From: Flavobacterium salilacus subsp. salilacus
GTDB taxonomy: Bacteria; Bacteroidota; Bacteroidia; Flavobacteriales; Flavobacteriaceae
Assembly: GCF_004634195.1 (NCBI RefSeq)
Contig: NZ_SKBP01000011.1
Location: 1 to 64,000 of the forward strand
Reading direction: 5' to 3'
Length of the DNA: 64,000 bases
Part shown: positions 25,673 through 33,477 of the stretch, in pieces
How positions within the stretch are numbered: position 1 is the first letter of the stretch
Layout: every line of letters starts with the position of its first letter
Notes under the pieces: model-generated
The model's database searches: none
Seen by the model: the letters and a program-made list of their open reading frames with translations, nothing else
What the model was told of the DNA's origin: nothing
Translations under genes and position numbers: made by a program

Positions 25673-25981
25673 TTAGATAGAACTTAAAATTTTATCTATA
25701 ATTTCATCTTTAGATACAACGCCTGATTGTTTCCAGAGTACTTTACCGTTTTGAAACAGCATTAAAGTAGGCACTCCCCTAACCTGATAGTTGGGATGCG
25801 CCATGAGTTGCTGATTTTTATCTACATCAATTTTAATAATCGTTACCCTTTCTCCAAGGTTTTGTTTCACCTCCTCGAGTATAGGGCTCATCATTTTGCA
25901 GGGCCCGCACCAGGTAGCAAAAAAATCTACCAATACGGGTTTATCACTATTTATTAATTTGTTAAAACGCTCCATAGTCAA
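25673..25981 (-). CDS. trxA: Thioredoxin
   Basis: 102 residues, normal for the family. Active site WCGPC at residues 24-28 (FFATWCGPCKM) and the cis-Pro loop RGVPTLMLFQNG. No signal peptide, so cytoplasmic. It reduces disulfides and can reduce persulfides. It lies 82 bp downstream of the MBL/rhodanese gene on the same strand and may be cotranscribed with it, which would fit a shared role in sulfur handling. Confidence 0.93.
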   Translation of the reverse strand: MTMERFNKLINSDKPVLVDFFATWCGPCKMMSPILEEVKQNLGERVTIIKIDVDKNQQLMAHPNYQVRGVPTLMLFQNGKVLWKQSGVVSKDEIIDKILSSI

Positions 25982-26063
25982 TCGAATTTGTTATAAAAAT
26001 ACAAAAGAAAAAGCCCTTTTCATTACTAAGAGAAGGACTTTTTTGTAAAGGGATTGTTAATTG

Positions 26064-27476
26064 TTACAATAATGTAGTGGGGCAAACATAATCTGTTTTC
26101 GGTACTTTAGTGAGGGCTATTTCATTAAATCCGCCTTCTACATCTGCAAAATTATCATATCCCAGTTGTTTTAGTATAGATGATGCTATCATACTTCGGT
26201 AGCCACCTGCGCAATGCACTACAAAAGGTTTATCCTTTGGTATTTCAGATAAATGGCTGTATATACTGTTTAAAGGAATATTAACCGCATCTACTACGTG
26301 CTCAGAATCGTACTCACTTTTCTTTCTTACATCAATTACCAAAGTATCTTTGCTGTATTTATCTGCAAATTCCTGTGCGCTTACTCTGGCTGTAGTATCT
26401 ATTTCTTTTCCTGCCTTTTTCCATGCTTCAAAACCTCCTTTCAGGTAACCTATGGTATGGTCATACCCTACTCTTGACAGGCGTATCATAGCTTCCTCTT
26501 CCTTATCGGCATAAGTAACCAATAATATTTCCTGGTTAATATCTTTTATCATTTCGCCTATCCACATAGCAAAACTGCCATCTAAACCAATATTAATACT
26601 GTTTGGTATAAATCCTTTGGCAAAATCTTCGGGGTTGCGGGTATCCAGCACTAAGGCTCGTGTGGCATTGGCAGTCATTTCAAACTCTTCGGAGTTTAAA
26701 GGTGTTTGTGCTTTATCCATTATATTATCCAAACTTTCATATCCTTGAATGTTCATCAGTACATTTTTAGGAAAATATCCCGGAGGTGTGGTAAGCCCTG
26801 TCAATAATTCTTTTACAAACTCGTCTTCGGTCATATCGGCACGAAGGGCATAGTTTGTTTTCTTTTGGTTACCCAGCGTATCGGTAGTTTCTTTACTCAT
26901 CATTTTACCGCATGCGCTACCTGCCCCGTGATTAGGATATACTATTAAATCATCTGCCAACGGCATTATTTTGTTACGCAGTGAGTGGAATAAATGTCTT
27001 GCCAGTTTTTCCTCGGTCAAATCGGCAATTACATGCTGTGCAAGGTCGGGTCTTCCCACATCGCCAATAAATAAAGTATCTCCCGTTATAATACCATGTT
27101 CTTTACCATTTTCATCAATCAACAAATAGGTAGTACTTTCCATAGTATGTCCCGGGGTGTGTAATACTTTTACTTTATAGTTCCCCACTTCGAATACCTG
27201 ACCGTCTTCGGCTACTACAGCATCATATCCGGGTTTGGCAGTAGGACCAAAAACAATTTGTGCTCCTGCTTTGGCTTTCAGGTCAAGGTGACCGCTTACA
27301 AAATCGGCATGAAAGTGTGTTTCAAAAACATACTTAATTTTAGCATTGTCTTTAATAGCTCTGTCAATATAAGGCTGTACTTCACGCAAAGGGTCAAATA
27401 CTGCTGCTTCTCCATTACTTTCAATATAATATGCCGCATGGGCAAGGCATCCTGTATAAATTTGTTCTACTTTCAT
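26064..27476 (-). CDS. MBL-fold hydrolase with two rhodanese domains (persulfide dioxygenase-like)
   Basis: 470 residues. The N-terminal metallo-beta-lactamase domain (1-250) carries THFHADFVSGH (H54, H56, D58, H63), LHTPGHT and ITGDTLFIGDVGRPDL, like ETHE1/BlhA persulfide dioxygenases. Two rhodanese domains follow. In the first (about 265-355) the expected active-site Cys is absent (LLVTYADKEEEAM), so it is probably structural. In the second (about 370-465) the loop HCAGGYRS is intact. It likely oxidises glutathione- or protein-persulfides and moves sulfane sulfur. A palindromic operator and a -7 box lie upstream. Confidence 0.9.
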   Translation of the reverse strand: MKVEQIYTGCLAHAAYYIESNGEAAVFDPLREVQPYIDRAIKDNAKIKYVFETHFHADFVSGHLDLKAKAGAQIVFGPTAKPGYDAVVAEDGQVFEVGNYKVKVLHTPGHTMESTTYLLIDENGKEHGIITGDTLFIGDVGRPDLAQHVIADLTEEKLARHLFHSLRNKIMPLADDLIVYPNHGAGSACGKMMSKETTDTLGNQKKTNYALRADMTEDEFVKELLTGLTTPPGYFPKNVLMNIQGYESLDNIMDKAQTPLNSEEFEMTANATRALVLDTRNPEDFAKGFIPNSINIGLDGSFAMWIGEMIKDINQEILLVTYADKEEEAMIRLSRVGYDHTIGYLKGGFEAWKKAGKEIDTTARVSAQEFADKYSKDTLVIDVRKKSEYDSEHVVDAVNIPLNSIYSHLSEIPKDKPFVVHCAGGYRSMIASSILKQLGYDNFADVEGGFNEIALTKVPKTDYVCPTTLL

Positions 27477-27505
27477 GTATATTCGTTTTTTTAAGTTTTA
27501 TAATG

Positions 27506-27513
27506 TAAAAGTA
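27506..27513 (-). promoter_or_regulatory. -7 box (TACTTTTA) of the MBL/rhodanese gene
   Basis: Seven of eight positions fit TAnnTTTG. The centre of the upstream palindrome is 33 bp away, which would be about -40 from the start of transcription. Confidence 0.5.
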
Positions 27514-27535
27514 TAGTGTTCTGAAGACCTGTGCA

Positions 27536-27549
27536 GTAACAAAAGTTAC
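27536..27549 (-). promoter_or_regulatory. Crp/Fnr-type operator GTAAC-N4-GTTAC upstream of the MBL/rhodanese gene
   Basis: The palindrome GTAACAAAAGTTAC sits in the wider shared context CAGTAACAAAnGTTACA, which is also found upstream of the TauE gene. Spacing from the -7 box fits class II activation. Confidence 0.6.
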
Positions 27550-27613
27550 AGAACATTATTAATTGCAAATAAAAGAAATAGAGGTTGTTAGAAGAATGAT
27601 ATATATCATACTC

Positions 27614-28414
27614 CTAAAAGAAAAGTTCTTTGGACAGAATGTATATACCCATAGCCAGTACAAACCAGCCGAAAAGCGATTTTAGCTTTTCTCCGGGTAT
27701 TTTTTTAGCAAGGTACATCCCAATAAATATTCCGATAACGGAAGCCAGTGTAAATAATAGTAAAAAAGACCAATCTATAGTATTACTACCCAAATCGCCT
27801 ACAAAACCTGCCATAGACTGAATGGCTATTATGACTAAGGAAGTTCCTACGGCTTTTTTCATAGGCAAGCCTGCAAGGAATATCAGTGCTGGTATAATTA
27901 TAAAACCTCCTCCTGCTCCTACTGCTCCGGCAAGTAACCCTGTAAACACCCCTGAAAGTAATAATTGCGACAAGGAAGATTTTACTTCTTTTTGTACTGT
28001 TTCTGTTTTTTTGGAAGACTTTATCATGCGCAAAGAGGCTATAAGCATTACCACTGCAAAAAGCACCATCATAACCAAAGGCTTGGTAATGATAAAACTG
28101 TCTGTTTCATATAAAGTATGAGGAATTGCAGGTATTATATAGGCTCTGGTCATATATGCCGCTACAAGTGATGGCAAGCCAAATGTGGCTGCTGTTTTAA
28201 AATCGACCTGATTTTCCAGTGCATTTCGCACGCCGCCTACCATAGCCGATGAGCCTACTACAAAAAGGGAATAACCTGTAGCAATAATGGGGTCTATGCT
28301 CATTATATATACTAATATAGGAACGGTAAGTATTGAACCTCCGCTGCCTATAAGCCCTAAAGATAATCCTACAAGTACTGCTAAAATATATCCGATTAAT
28401 TGGTGTATCTCCAT
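27614..28414 (-). CDS. TauE/SafE-family sulfite/organosulfur exporter
   Basis: 266 residues with about eight membrane helices in two homologous halves. Family motifs: GLSLGLIGSGGSILTVPIL in the first half and LLAGAVGAGGGFIIIPALI in the second. It is in the same direction as the MBL/rhodanese gene but separated by 137 bp that contain that gene's own promoter. Both genes carry matching operators, so it probably exports sulfite or another oxidised-sulfur product of persulfide breakdown. Substrate is inferred. Confidence 0.9.
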   Translation of the reverse strand: MEIHQLIGYILAVLVGLSLGLIGSGGSILTVPILVYIMSIDPIIATGYSLFVVGSSAMVGGVRNALENQVDFKTAATFGLPSLVAAYMTRAYIIPAIPHTLYETDSFIITKPLVMMVLFAVVMLIASLRMIKSSKKTETVQKEVKSSLSQLLLSGVFTGLLAGAVGAGGGFIIIPALIFLAGLPMKKAVGTSLVIIAIQSMAGFVGDLGSNTIDWSFLLLFTLASVIGIFIGMYLAKKIPGEKLKSLFGWFVLAMGIYILSKELFF

Positions 28415-28428
28415 TTTTAATTTTCAGG

Positions 28429-28436
28429 CTAAAGTA
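28429..28436 (-). promoter_or_regulatory. -7 box (TACTTTAG) of the TauE/SafE gene
   Basis: Seven of eight positions fit TAnnTTTG; 33 bp from the operator centre, the same distance as at the MBL/rhodanese promoter. Confidence 0.5.
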
Positions 28437-28458
28437 TTGCTTGAATAACAGTTGGGCA

Positions 28459-28472
28459 GTAACAAATGTTAC
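28459..28472 (-). promoter_or_regulatory. Crp/Fnr-type operator GTAAC-N4-GTTAC upstream of the TauE/SafE gene
   Basis: GTAACAAATGTTAC, identical to the site at 27536-27549 except for one central base, with the same left flank GCA and right flank A. Confidence 0.6.
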
Positions 28473-28861
28473 ATAATTAGTTTATTGCTATTATTTTTAA
28501 GCTATTCTGTTCTATTTAATTTTTAGCATCGTTATGAAAGGCATTTAAACATCTTTGCCCTACTATACTCCGGGGGTATTGAGTGCCATTCGGGTTTGTT
28601 TCATACAAACATTCTTCTGAGCGAATATAAGAATTAATGTTATCATTTATCCACTAAAAACCCATAAAACCATATGCCTGACACTGTGTTTAAGTAATGC
28701 TTTTATCTAGTTTAGTTTTAACTGCAAAACGAGTAAAACTAATTACATTTATCAGTATTATTTATTACATAGGTATTACTGCTAATGTTTGGTTAAAAAC
28801 AGTAGCATCTGAAATAGGTAGTATAAATTTTTTCTTACTTTTAAAAAAAAGAAAAATTGAG

Positions 28862-30448
28862 ATGAAAAAATTGAAACTGTCTGTACTATTATTATCAGTT
28901 TTTTTAGCTGTTACTACTTTATCATGTAAAAAAGATAAAAATGATGTCGGATTATTATCAGCAGAAGACGTACATAATCATGATGATGAAGTAATTCCGC
29001 TTGATAGTACTGCTATTGATCCTTTTTTTGATAAATATCCTGATTTTAAAGAGTTTAACCCTCAGGTTAAAGAGCTTTATAAAAAGCATAATTATCATTA
29101 TATATGGCAAGATAAAAAAGGCATTATAGAATTTGCTAACGTATTATATAACCGTGTTAATCAATTGGATGAAGAAGGATTGACTATTAAAATACCTTAT
29201 CAAGCCGAATTAAATAATTTATTTTACGGGAATGTAAATAAAGGACCTGATTTTACGACTGAAATGTTGATTAGCTCTATGTATTTTTATTATACTAAAA
29301 AAGTATATGCAGGGCTAAACGAAGATGCCAGCAAGGAAACAGGATGGTACCTGCCGAGAGAACGAACATCGTATGTTGCCTATCTGGACACGCTTATGAG
29401 CGACCCGCTATTAATAACCGAAAACACAACAGAGTTCTTTAAACAATACTATAACTTGAAAAAAGGACTTAAAAAATATAGAGATATAGAACAAAACGGA
29501 GGTTGGGGTACTATTAACCTCGAAAAAGGGATAAAATCTATTAAACCCGGCGATTCGGCAACCGCAGTATTACAAGTAAGAGAACGCCTGTTTAAAGAAG
29601 GTTATCTGACAAACAATAACAATAAAAATATTTATGACAGTGAGCTATTTACCGCTGTAAGCAACTATAATGCAAAGCATAACAGAGAAAGCGAAAACTT
29701 TATTACCCCGTCATTAGTTAAAGAACTTAATATACCTGTTGAAGAACGTATAAAAACCATATCGGTAAATATGGAGCGTTGCCGATGGATAACTCCAAAA
29801 ATTAATACTGCAAAAGAGTACATTGCAGTTAATATACCCTCCTACAGACTCCACTATTTCATAAACGGTAAACCGGAACTAATATCCAGGGTTGTTGTTG
29901 GAAAAGAACTTAATAAAACAGTAGTATTCAGCGGAGAGATGAGCTATATTGCCTTTAGCCCTTACTGGAATATACCTGAAAGTATATTGGAAAAAGAAAT
30001 AAAACCCGGCATAGCCAAAAACCACAATTATTTGGCAGAGCATAATATGGAATGGGTTGGCAACAGGGTAAGGCAAAAACCCGGAGGAAAAAATTCATTA
30101 GGACTTGTAAAATTTATGTTTCCTAATTCTAACAATATATACCTGCATGATACTCCTGCCAAAAGCTTGTTTAACAAAGAGGAAAGAGCTTTTAGCCATG
30201 GTTGTGTACGGGTAGAGAAAGCAAAAGAACTGGCATTAGCCATTACCCAAAAACATGGTGGCTGGGATGAAAAAAAAGTTGATAAAGCAATGCACATGGG
30301 CAGAGAAAATATCTTTAAAATCGAAAATAAGATACCTGTATATATAGCCTACTTTACCGCATGGGCAGACGAAGAGGGTAATGTAGCCTTTTTTGATGAT
30401 GTGTATAAACGTGATGACAGGCTTGCCCATCTGTTGTATAAATCTTAA
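28862..30448 (+). CDS. L,D-transpeptidase lipoprotein, YcbB/LdtD-like
   Basis: 528 residues from ATG 28862, chosen because it gives a clean lipoprotein signal (LSC, Cys22) that the longer frame from 28697 would bury. Residues about 90-220 form the scaffold domain seen in YcbB. A peptidoglycan-binding motif lies near 225-280 (KPGDSATAVLQVRERLFKEGYL). The YkuD catalytic domain spans about 300-480 with SHGCVRVEKAKELA holding the nucleophilic Cys near 449. It makes 3-3 crosslinks in the cell wall, or attaches proteins to it. Its 3' end overlaps the convergent NlpC/P60 gene by 4 bp. Confidence 0.92.
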   Translation: MKKLKLSVLLLSVFLAVTTLSCKKDKNDVGLLSAEDVHNHDDEVIPLDSTAIDPFFDKYPDFKEFNPQVKELYKKHNYHYIWQDKKGIIEFANVLYNRVNQLDEEGLTIKIPYQAELNNLFYGNVNKGPDFTTEMLISSMYFYYTKKVYAGLNEDASKETGWYLPRERTSYVAYLDTLMSDPLLITENTTEFFKQYYNLKKGLKKYRDIEQNGGWGTINLEKGIKSIKPGDSATAVLQVRERLFKEGYLTNNNNKNIYDSELFTAVSNYNAKHNRESENFITPSLVKELNIPVEERIKTISVNMERCRWITPKINTAKEYIAVNIPSYRLHYFINGKPELISRVVVGKELNKTVVFSGEMSYIAFSPYWNIPESILEKEIKPGIAKNHNYLAEHNMEWVGNRVRQKPGGKNSLGLVKFMFPNSNNIYLHDTPAKSLFNKEERAFSHGCVRVEKAKELALAITQKHGGWDEKKVDKAMHMGRENIFKIENKIPVYIAYFTAWADEEGNVAFFDDVYKRDDRLAHLLYKS

Positions 30449-31008
30449 TCATAAAGCGCGGGAGTTTCAATCACATTAATGCATTTATAAAAGCGGCGGG
30501 AATAGGCATTGCTACCCAAGTTGCTTATCGTTACTGCATATTCGCTACCCGAAGAGGCGTGTATAAATTTAGAATCCATTCCACTGGCTTCATAAACTAT
30601 ACCTACATGCCCAATAGTTTCGTTATCCTGATAACCGTAAAAAACTAACACATCGCCTTCCCTGAAATCTTCAGGAGCTAAAGCAGTGCCTAAATCTTTA
30701 AACTGCGATGAGCTGCGCGGAAGATCAATATCAAAATGGTTAAAAACAAAATTCACATAACCTGAACAATCGAACCCTGTTTTCGGATTATTACCGGCAT
30801 AGCAATATTTTGTTCCTAAATATTGCTCAGCAAATGCAATTACTGAATCCCTCCTGCTTTTATTGATAACTCTTAAAGGTTTCATCTGATGATTTTCATC
30901 ATCTATATTTTCTACAACTATAATTTCAGGAGCGGTAAACTCTTTCTCTTTCTTTTCAGCACAGGATAGTAATAGCATAGCCAGTAAGGGAGTATATATC
31001 AATTTCAT
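30445..31008 (-). CDS. NlpC/P60 family cell-wall hydrolase, lipoprotein
   Basis: 187 residues from ATG 31008 (an earlier ATG at 31038 puts ten extra residues before the signal). Lipobox LLSC, Cys16. The catalytic triad is C81 (FDCSGYVNF), H near 130 (IGHVGIVYE) and H near 147 (FIHASSG). Such enzymes cut peptide stems of peptidoglycan, usually between D-Glu and the diamino acid. It is convergent with the L,D-transpeptidase gene, so both neighbours act on the cell wall. Confidence 0.92.
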   Translation of the reverse strand: MKLIYTPLLAMLLLSCAEKKEKEFTAPEIIVVENIDDENHQMKPLRVINKSRRDSVIAFAEQYLGTKYCYAGNNPKTGFDCSGYVNFVFNHFDIDLPRSSSQFKDLGTALAPEDFREGDVLVFYGYQDNETIGHVGIVYEASGMDSKFIHASSGSEYAVTISNLGSNAYSRRFYKCINVIETPALYD

Positions 31009-31130
31009 ATGCTTTTTTAGTAAAAGTAACCATTCCACAACTTTTGAATGAGATAATTTATAGCCTTAACCCAACATTAACACTATAATTTTAAATCGGT
31101 CTTACCTTATTAAAGGAAAATTAAATTCGC

Positions 31131-31138
31131 TATTTTTA
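31131..31138 (+). promoter_or_regulatory. Probable -7 box (TATTTTTA) of the HipA-like/DUF3037 pair
   Basis: Seven of eight positions fit TAnnTTTG; about 14 nt of leader before the ATG at 31159. Confidence 0.35.
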
Positions 31139-31158
31139 CAGTAATAAAGCCTTAATTG

Positions 31159-31953
31159 ATGGTACAAATACCCGGTTTGCGCACTGTAAATGTTACGCGC
31201 TATGTTACAGCCTTACGCGAAGGCGGATCGCTGCCTGCTATTGCTGAAGCAGATGATTGTTTTAACTATGTCCTGAAGTTTAAAGGAGCGGGGCATGGTA
31301 CGAAAGCCCTTATTGCTGAACTGATAGGCGGAGAAACAGCACGATTACTGGGATTACCCGTACCCGAACTGGTATTTGCCAACCTTGATGAAGCATTTGG
31401 TCGTACCGAAGCTGATGAAGAAATACAAGATTTATTGCAAAACAGTCAGGGGCTTAACTTAGCACTGCATTACTTATCGGGAGCTATAAATTTTGATCCT
31501 GTGGTAACTACCGTACCCTCAAAAATGGCTTCGCAAATAGTATGGTTGGATGCTTATATTACTAATGTTGACCGAACATTTCGTAACACAAATATGCTAA
31601 TTTGGCATAAAGAGCTATGGCTGATAGATCATGGGGCAAGTTTGTATTTCCATCATTCATTTTCAAACCCTGAACAGCATGCCAAGAGCCCTTTTGCACT
31701 AATAAAAGACCACGTACTCTTACCACAGGCATCATTGCTTGAAGAGGTAAATACTGAATATAAGAGGCTTTTAACTGAAGGTAAAATCAAAGCTATTATA
31801 AACCTGATACCTGATGAGTGGTTGCAATGGGAAGGTACAACAATGACTCCCGAGCAGATACGGGAAGTATATGTAACTTTCCTCGTAACCCGATTAGCTA
31901 ATTCCGAACTATTTATAAAACAAGCGCAAGATGCAAGACAAGCACTTATATGA
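31159..31953 (+). CDS. HipA-like kinase-domain protein
   Basis: 264 residues from ATG 31159 (a TTG codon lies directly before it). YVLKFKGAGHGTKALIAELI resembles the nucleotide-binding lysine strand and helix. DAYITNVDRTFRNTNML matches the D-x3-N-x-DR-x4-N-x-N catalytic loop of HipA-like kinases, and LIDHGASL fits the metal-binding DFG equivalent. It is shorter than full HipA (about 440) and has no HipB-type gene beside it. The following DUF3037 gene overlaps it by 23 bp. Such pairs recur in many bacteria; the role is unknown. Confidence 0.82.
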   Translation: MVQIPGLRTVNVTRYVTALREGGSLPAIAEADDCFNYVLKFKGAGHGTKALIAELIGGETARLLGLPVPELVFANLDEAFGRTEADEEIQDLLQNSQGLNLALHYLSGAINFDPVVTTVPSKMASQIVWLDAYITNVDRTFRNTNMLIWHKELWLIDHGASLYFHHSFSNPEQHAKSPFALIKDHVLLPQASLLEEVNTEYKRLLTEGKIKAIINLIPDEWLQWEGTTMTPEQIREVYVTFLVTRLANSELFIKQAQDARQALI

Positions 31954-32314
31954 GTACGCCGTTATTCGTGTTGTGCCGAGAGTAGAGCGCGAAGAGTTTA
32001 TTAATGCAGGCATAATACTGTTTTGCAAAAGACAGAAATTTATAAAAATGCTTTATACTGTTGATGAAGCAAAACTTGCCGTATTGGATGCTGAACTTGA
32101 TACAGAGCAGTTACGAAAAAACCTGGAATCGTTTGAGAAAATAGCACACGGGAGTATAGATGGCGGACCTATTGCACAAATGGAAACAGCGGAAAGATTC
32201 CGGTGGCTTACAGCAGTGCGAAGCTCGGTAATACAAACCTCTCGCCCACACCCCGGTTTTTGCGACCACCCTGAAGAAAAAGCAAATCAGCTATTTACAG
32301 AACTGGTACTGTAA
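31931..32314 (+). CDS. DUF3037 protein, partner of the HipA-like gene
   Basis: 127 residues with the family marks YEYAVIRVVPRVEREEFINAG and IILFCKRQKF near the start, and RFRWLTAVRSSVIQTSRPHPG with DHPEEKANQLF at the end. The start ATG lies inside the upstream gene, 23 bp before its stop, which implies coupled translation. The function is unknown; the fixed pairing suggests a complex or a modifier/substrate relation with the kinase-like protein. Its 3' end overlaps the next convergent gene by 28 bp. Confidence 0.85.
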   Translation: MQDKHLYEYAVIRVVPRVEREEFINAGIILFCKRQKFIKMLYTVDEAKLAVLDAELDTEQLRKNLESFEKIAHGSIDGGPIAQMETAERFRWLTAVRSSVIQTSRPHPGFCDHPEEKANQLFTELVL

Positions 32315-32985
32315 AAATTACTTGTTTTGTTAATCGTATAAAGATACTGGAACATGCAAAAAGCAGCTACCGCCCCAAACGTATGCCATAAAAAATGAGT
32401 ACCTATACTAACCCAGCCCCAATTATCGGCAATGCGAAAGGTAAGTGCAAATATAAAAGCAAGCAAGGCAAAGCCCACCCATTTGCCATTAGTAAACTTA
32501 GTACTTATCAAATAGGCTAATACAGGGAATAATACCAAACAGCCCATAATAGCATAGTTAATATTAATAAAAAGGTGGATGTCGCCTCCGTTAGCAGCCA
32601 TTTCTCTGCGGGCAAAAAACTGAAACAATATATATGATACTATCAGCAAAGCGGCATAATACCAACGGGTTACTTTTGCTAAAAAATAAACTCCCGCAGC
32701 AACGCATAGCAGCAAAATAGGCAGCCAGTCCATCATTATAAAAAACCACCATTGGCGTAAGCCGTGATATATTGTTCCGCCAATACCGCCTATATACAGC
32801 AATATAACAGCTCCTGTTAAAAACGAATGTTGCTTGTACTGCCCTCTTAGTTTAAAAGTCCAGTAGATAGCTATTAAAATAAAAAAAAGGGATGTTATAG
32901 TATTTACCGGCTCAGGAAAAAGCTGGTTTAAATCAGTTTCGGTATATAATATACCTCCGTCAGGGGGAATTTGAAACACAGGCAT
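32287..32985 (-). CDS. CREST/alkaline-ceramidase-like membrane hydrolase
   Basis: 232 residues with seven membrane helices. The pattern fits the CREST hydrolases: a Ser in helix 1 (NTITSLFF), YHGLRQWWFFIMMDWLPIL with His and Asp, and the late HFLWHTFGA with HxxxH. This metal-site set is that of alkaline ceramidases and PAQR relatives. Flavobacteria and related groups contain sphingolipids, so a lipid amide substrate is plausible but inferred. It ends 28 bp inside the convergent DUF3037 gene. Confidence 0.75.
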   Translation of the reverse strand: MPVFQIPPDGGILYTETDLNQLFPEPVNTITSLFFILIAIYWTFKLRGQYKQHSFLTGAVILLYIGGIGGTIYHGLRQWWFFIMMDWLPILLLCVAAGVYFLAKVTRWYYAALLIVSYILFQFFARREMAANGGDIHLFININYAIMGCLVLFPVLAYLISTKFTNGKWVGFALLAFIFALTFRIADNWGWVSIGTHFLWHTFGAVAAFCMFQYLYTINKTSNFYSTSSVNS

Positions 32986-33078
32986 AGCAACAATTTATAA
33001 TTTGGATAAAAATAAGTAATGCTATAATGATTAACTAATTATGTAATCAGTTATTGTGAAGATACAAGATAAAAAGTA

Positions 33079-33100
33079 TAAAAAAACTGCCTGTTGGCAG
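33079..33100 (-). terminator. Intrinsic terminator (leftward) of the small membrane protein gene
   Basis: Reading leftward, stem CTGCC / GGCAG with a four-base loop is followed by a run of T. Confidence 0.65.
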
Positions 33101-33107
33101 CTTCTTA

Positions 33108-33266
33108 TTATTCTTTATTTCTGTTATTTCTTTTTTCTTTTATAAGCTCAAGGGTTGCGCCTCCAAGCCAGTAAAACACAAAACTTACAAGGAACATCAT
33201 TAACCAGAAACCTATAGTAAGTATTGTTAAGAAAGCCAAAAATCCTAAGTATTGTCCGAATTCCAT
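33108..33266 (-). CDS. Tiny membrane protein, 52 residues
   Basis: Starts MEFGQYLGFLAFLTILTIG and has one long or two short hydrophobic segments, then a charged tail (LIKEKRNNRNKE). A start eight codons upstream (33290) is possible. A leftward terminator follows after 8 bp, supporting expression. Family not recognised. Confidence 0.6.
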   Translation of the reverse strand: MEFGQYLGFLAFLTILTIGFWLMMFLVSFVFYWLGGATLELIKEKRNNRNKE

Positions 33267-33385
33267 TTGTTGCTGAGTTTTAATCTGCACAAATATAAGT
33301 GTAAAATTTATTTATACCAATACAGTACCCCAAAAAACCTTAAAATTATTTAACAAAATCATTTTTTATACCTGTCTATAATGTT

Positions 33386-33393
33386 TAATTTTG
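33386..33393 (+). promoter_or_regulatory. -7 box (TAATTTTG) upstream of fumC
   Basis: Exact TAnnTTTG match, but 85 bp before the fumC ATG, giving a leader of about 78 nt, longer than most in this window. Confidence 0.35.
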
Positions 33394-33477
33394 ACAGGCT
33401 TCTATACATTTAGCATATTGCTGGATATTTTGCCATTACTTTAATTAAAAATATACAACAAATAACAAACCTAAACA

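Larger units (their letters stand above)
28415..28861. other. 447-bp gene-free region between tauE and the L,D-transpeptidase gene
   Basis: It holds the TauE promoter and operator at the left. The frame open from 28697 to 28861 encodes an unconvincing extension of the next protein. No RNA or repeat is evident in the rest. Confidence 0.5.

Noticed and set aside
28697..28861. 55-residue N-terminal extension of the L,D-transpeptidase
   Set aside because: It would bury a clean lipoprotein signal peptide that starts at ATG 28862, and has no family-like sequence.
31159..31953. Classical HipAB toxin-antitoxin pair
   Set aside because: No HipB-like helix-turn-helix gene is adjacent; the partner is DUF3037 and the protein is shorter than HipA.
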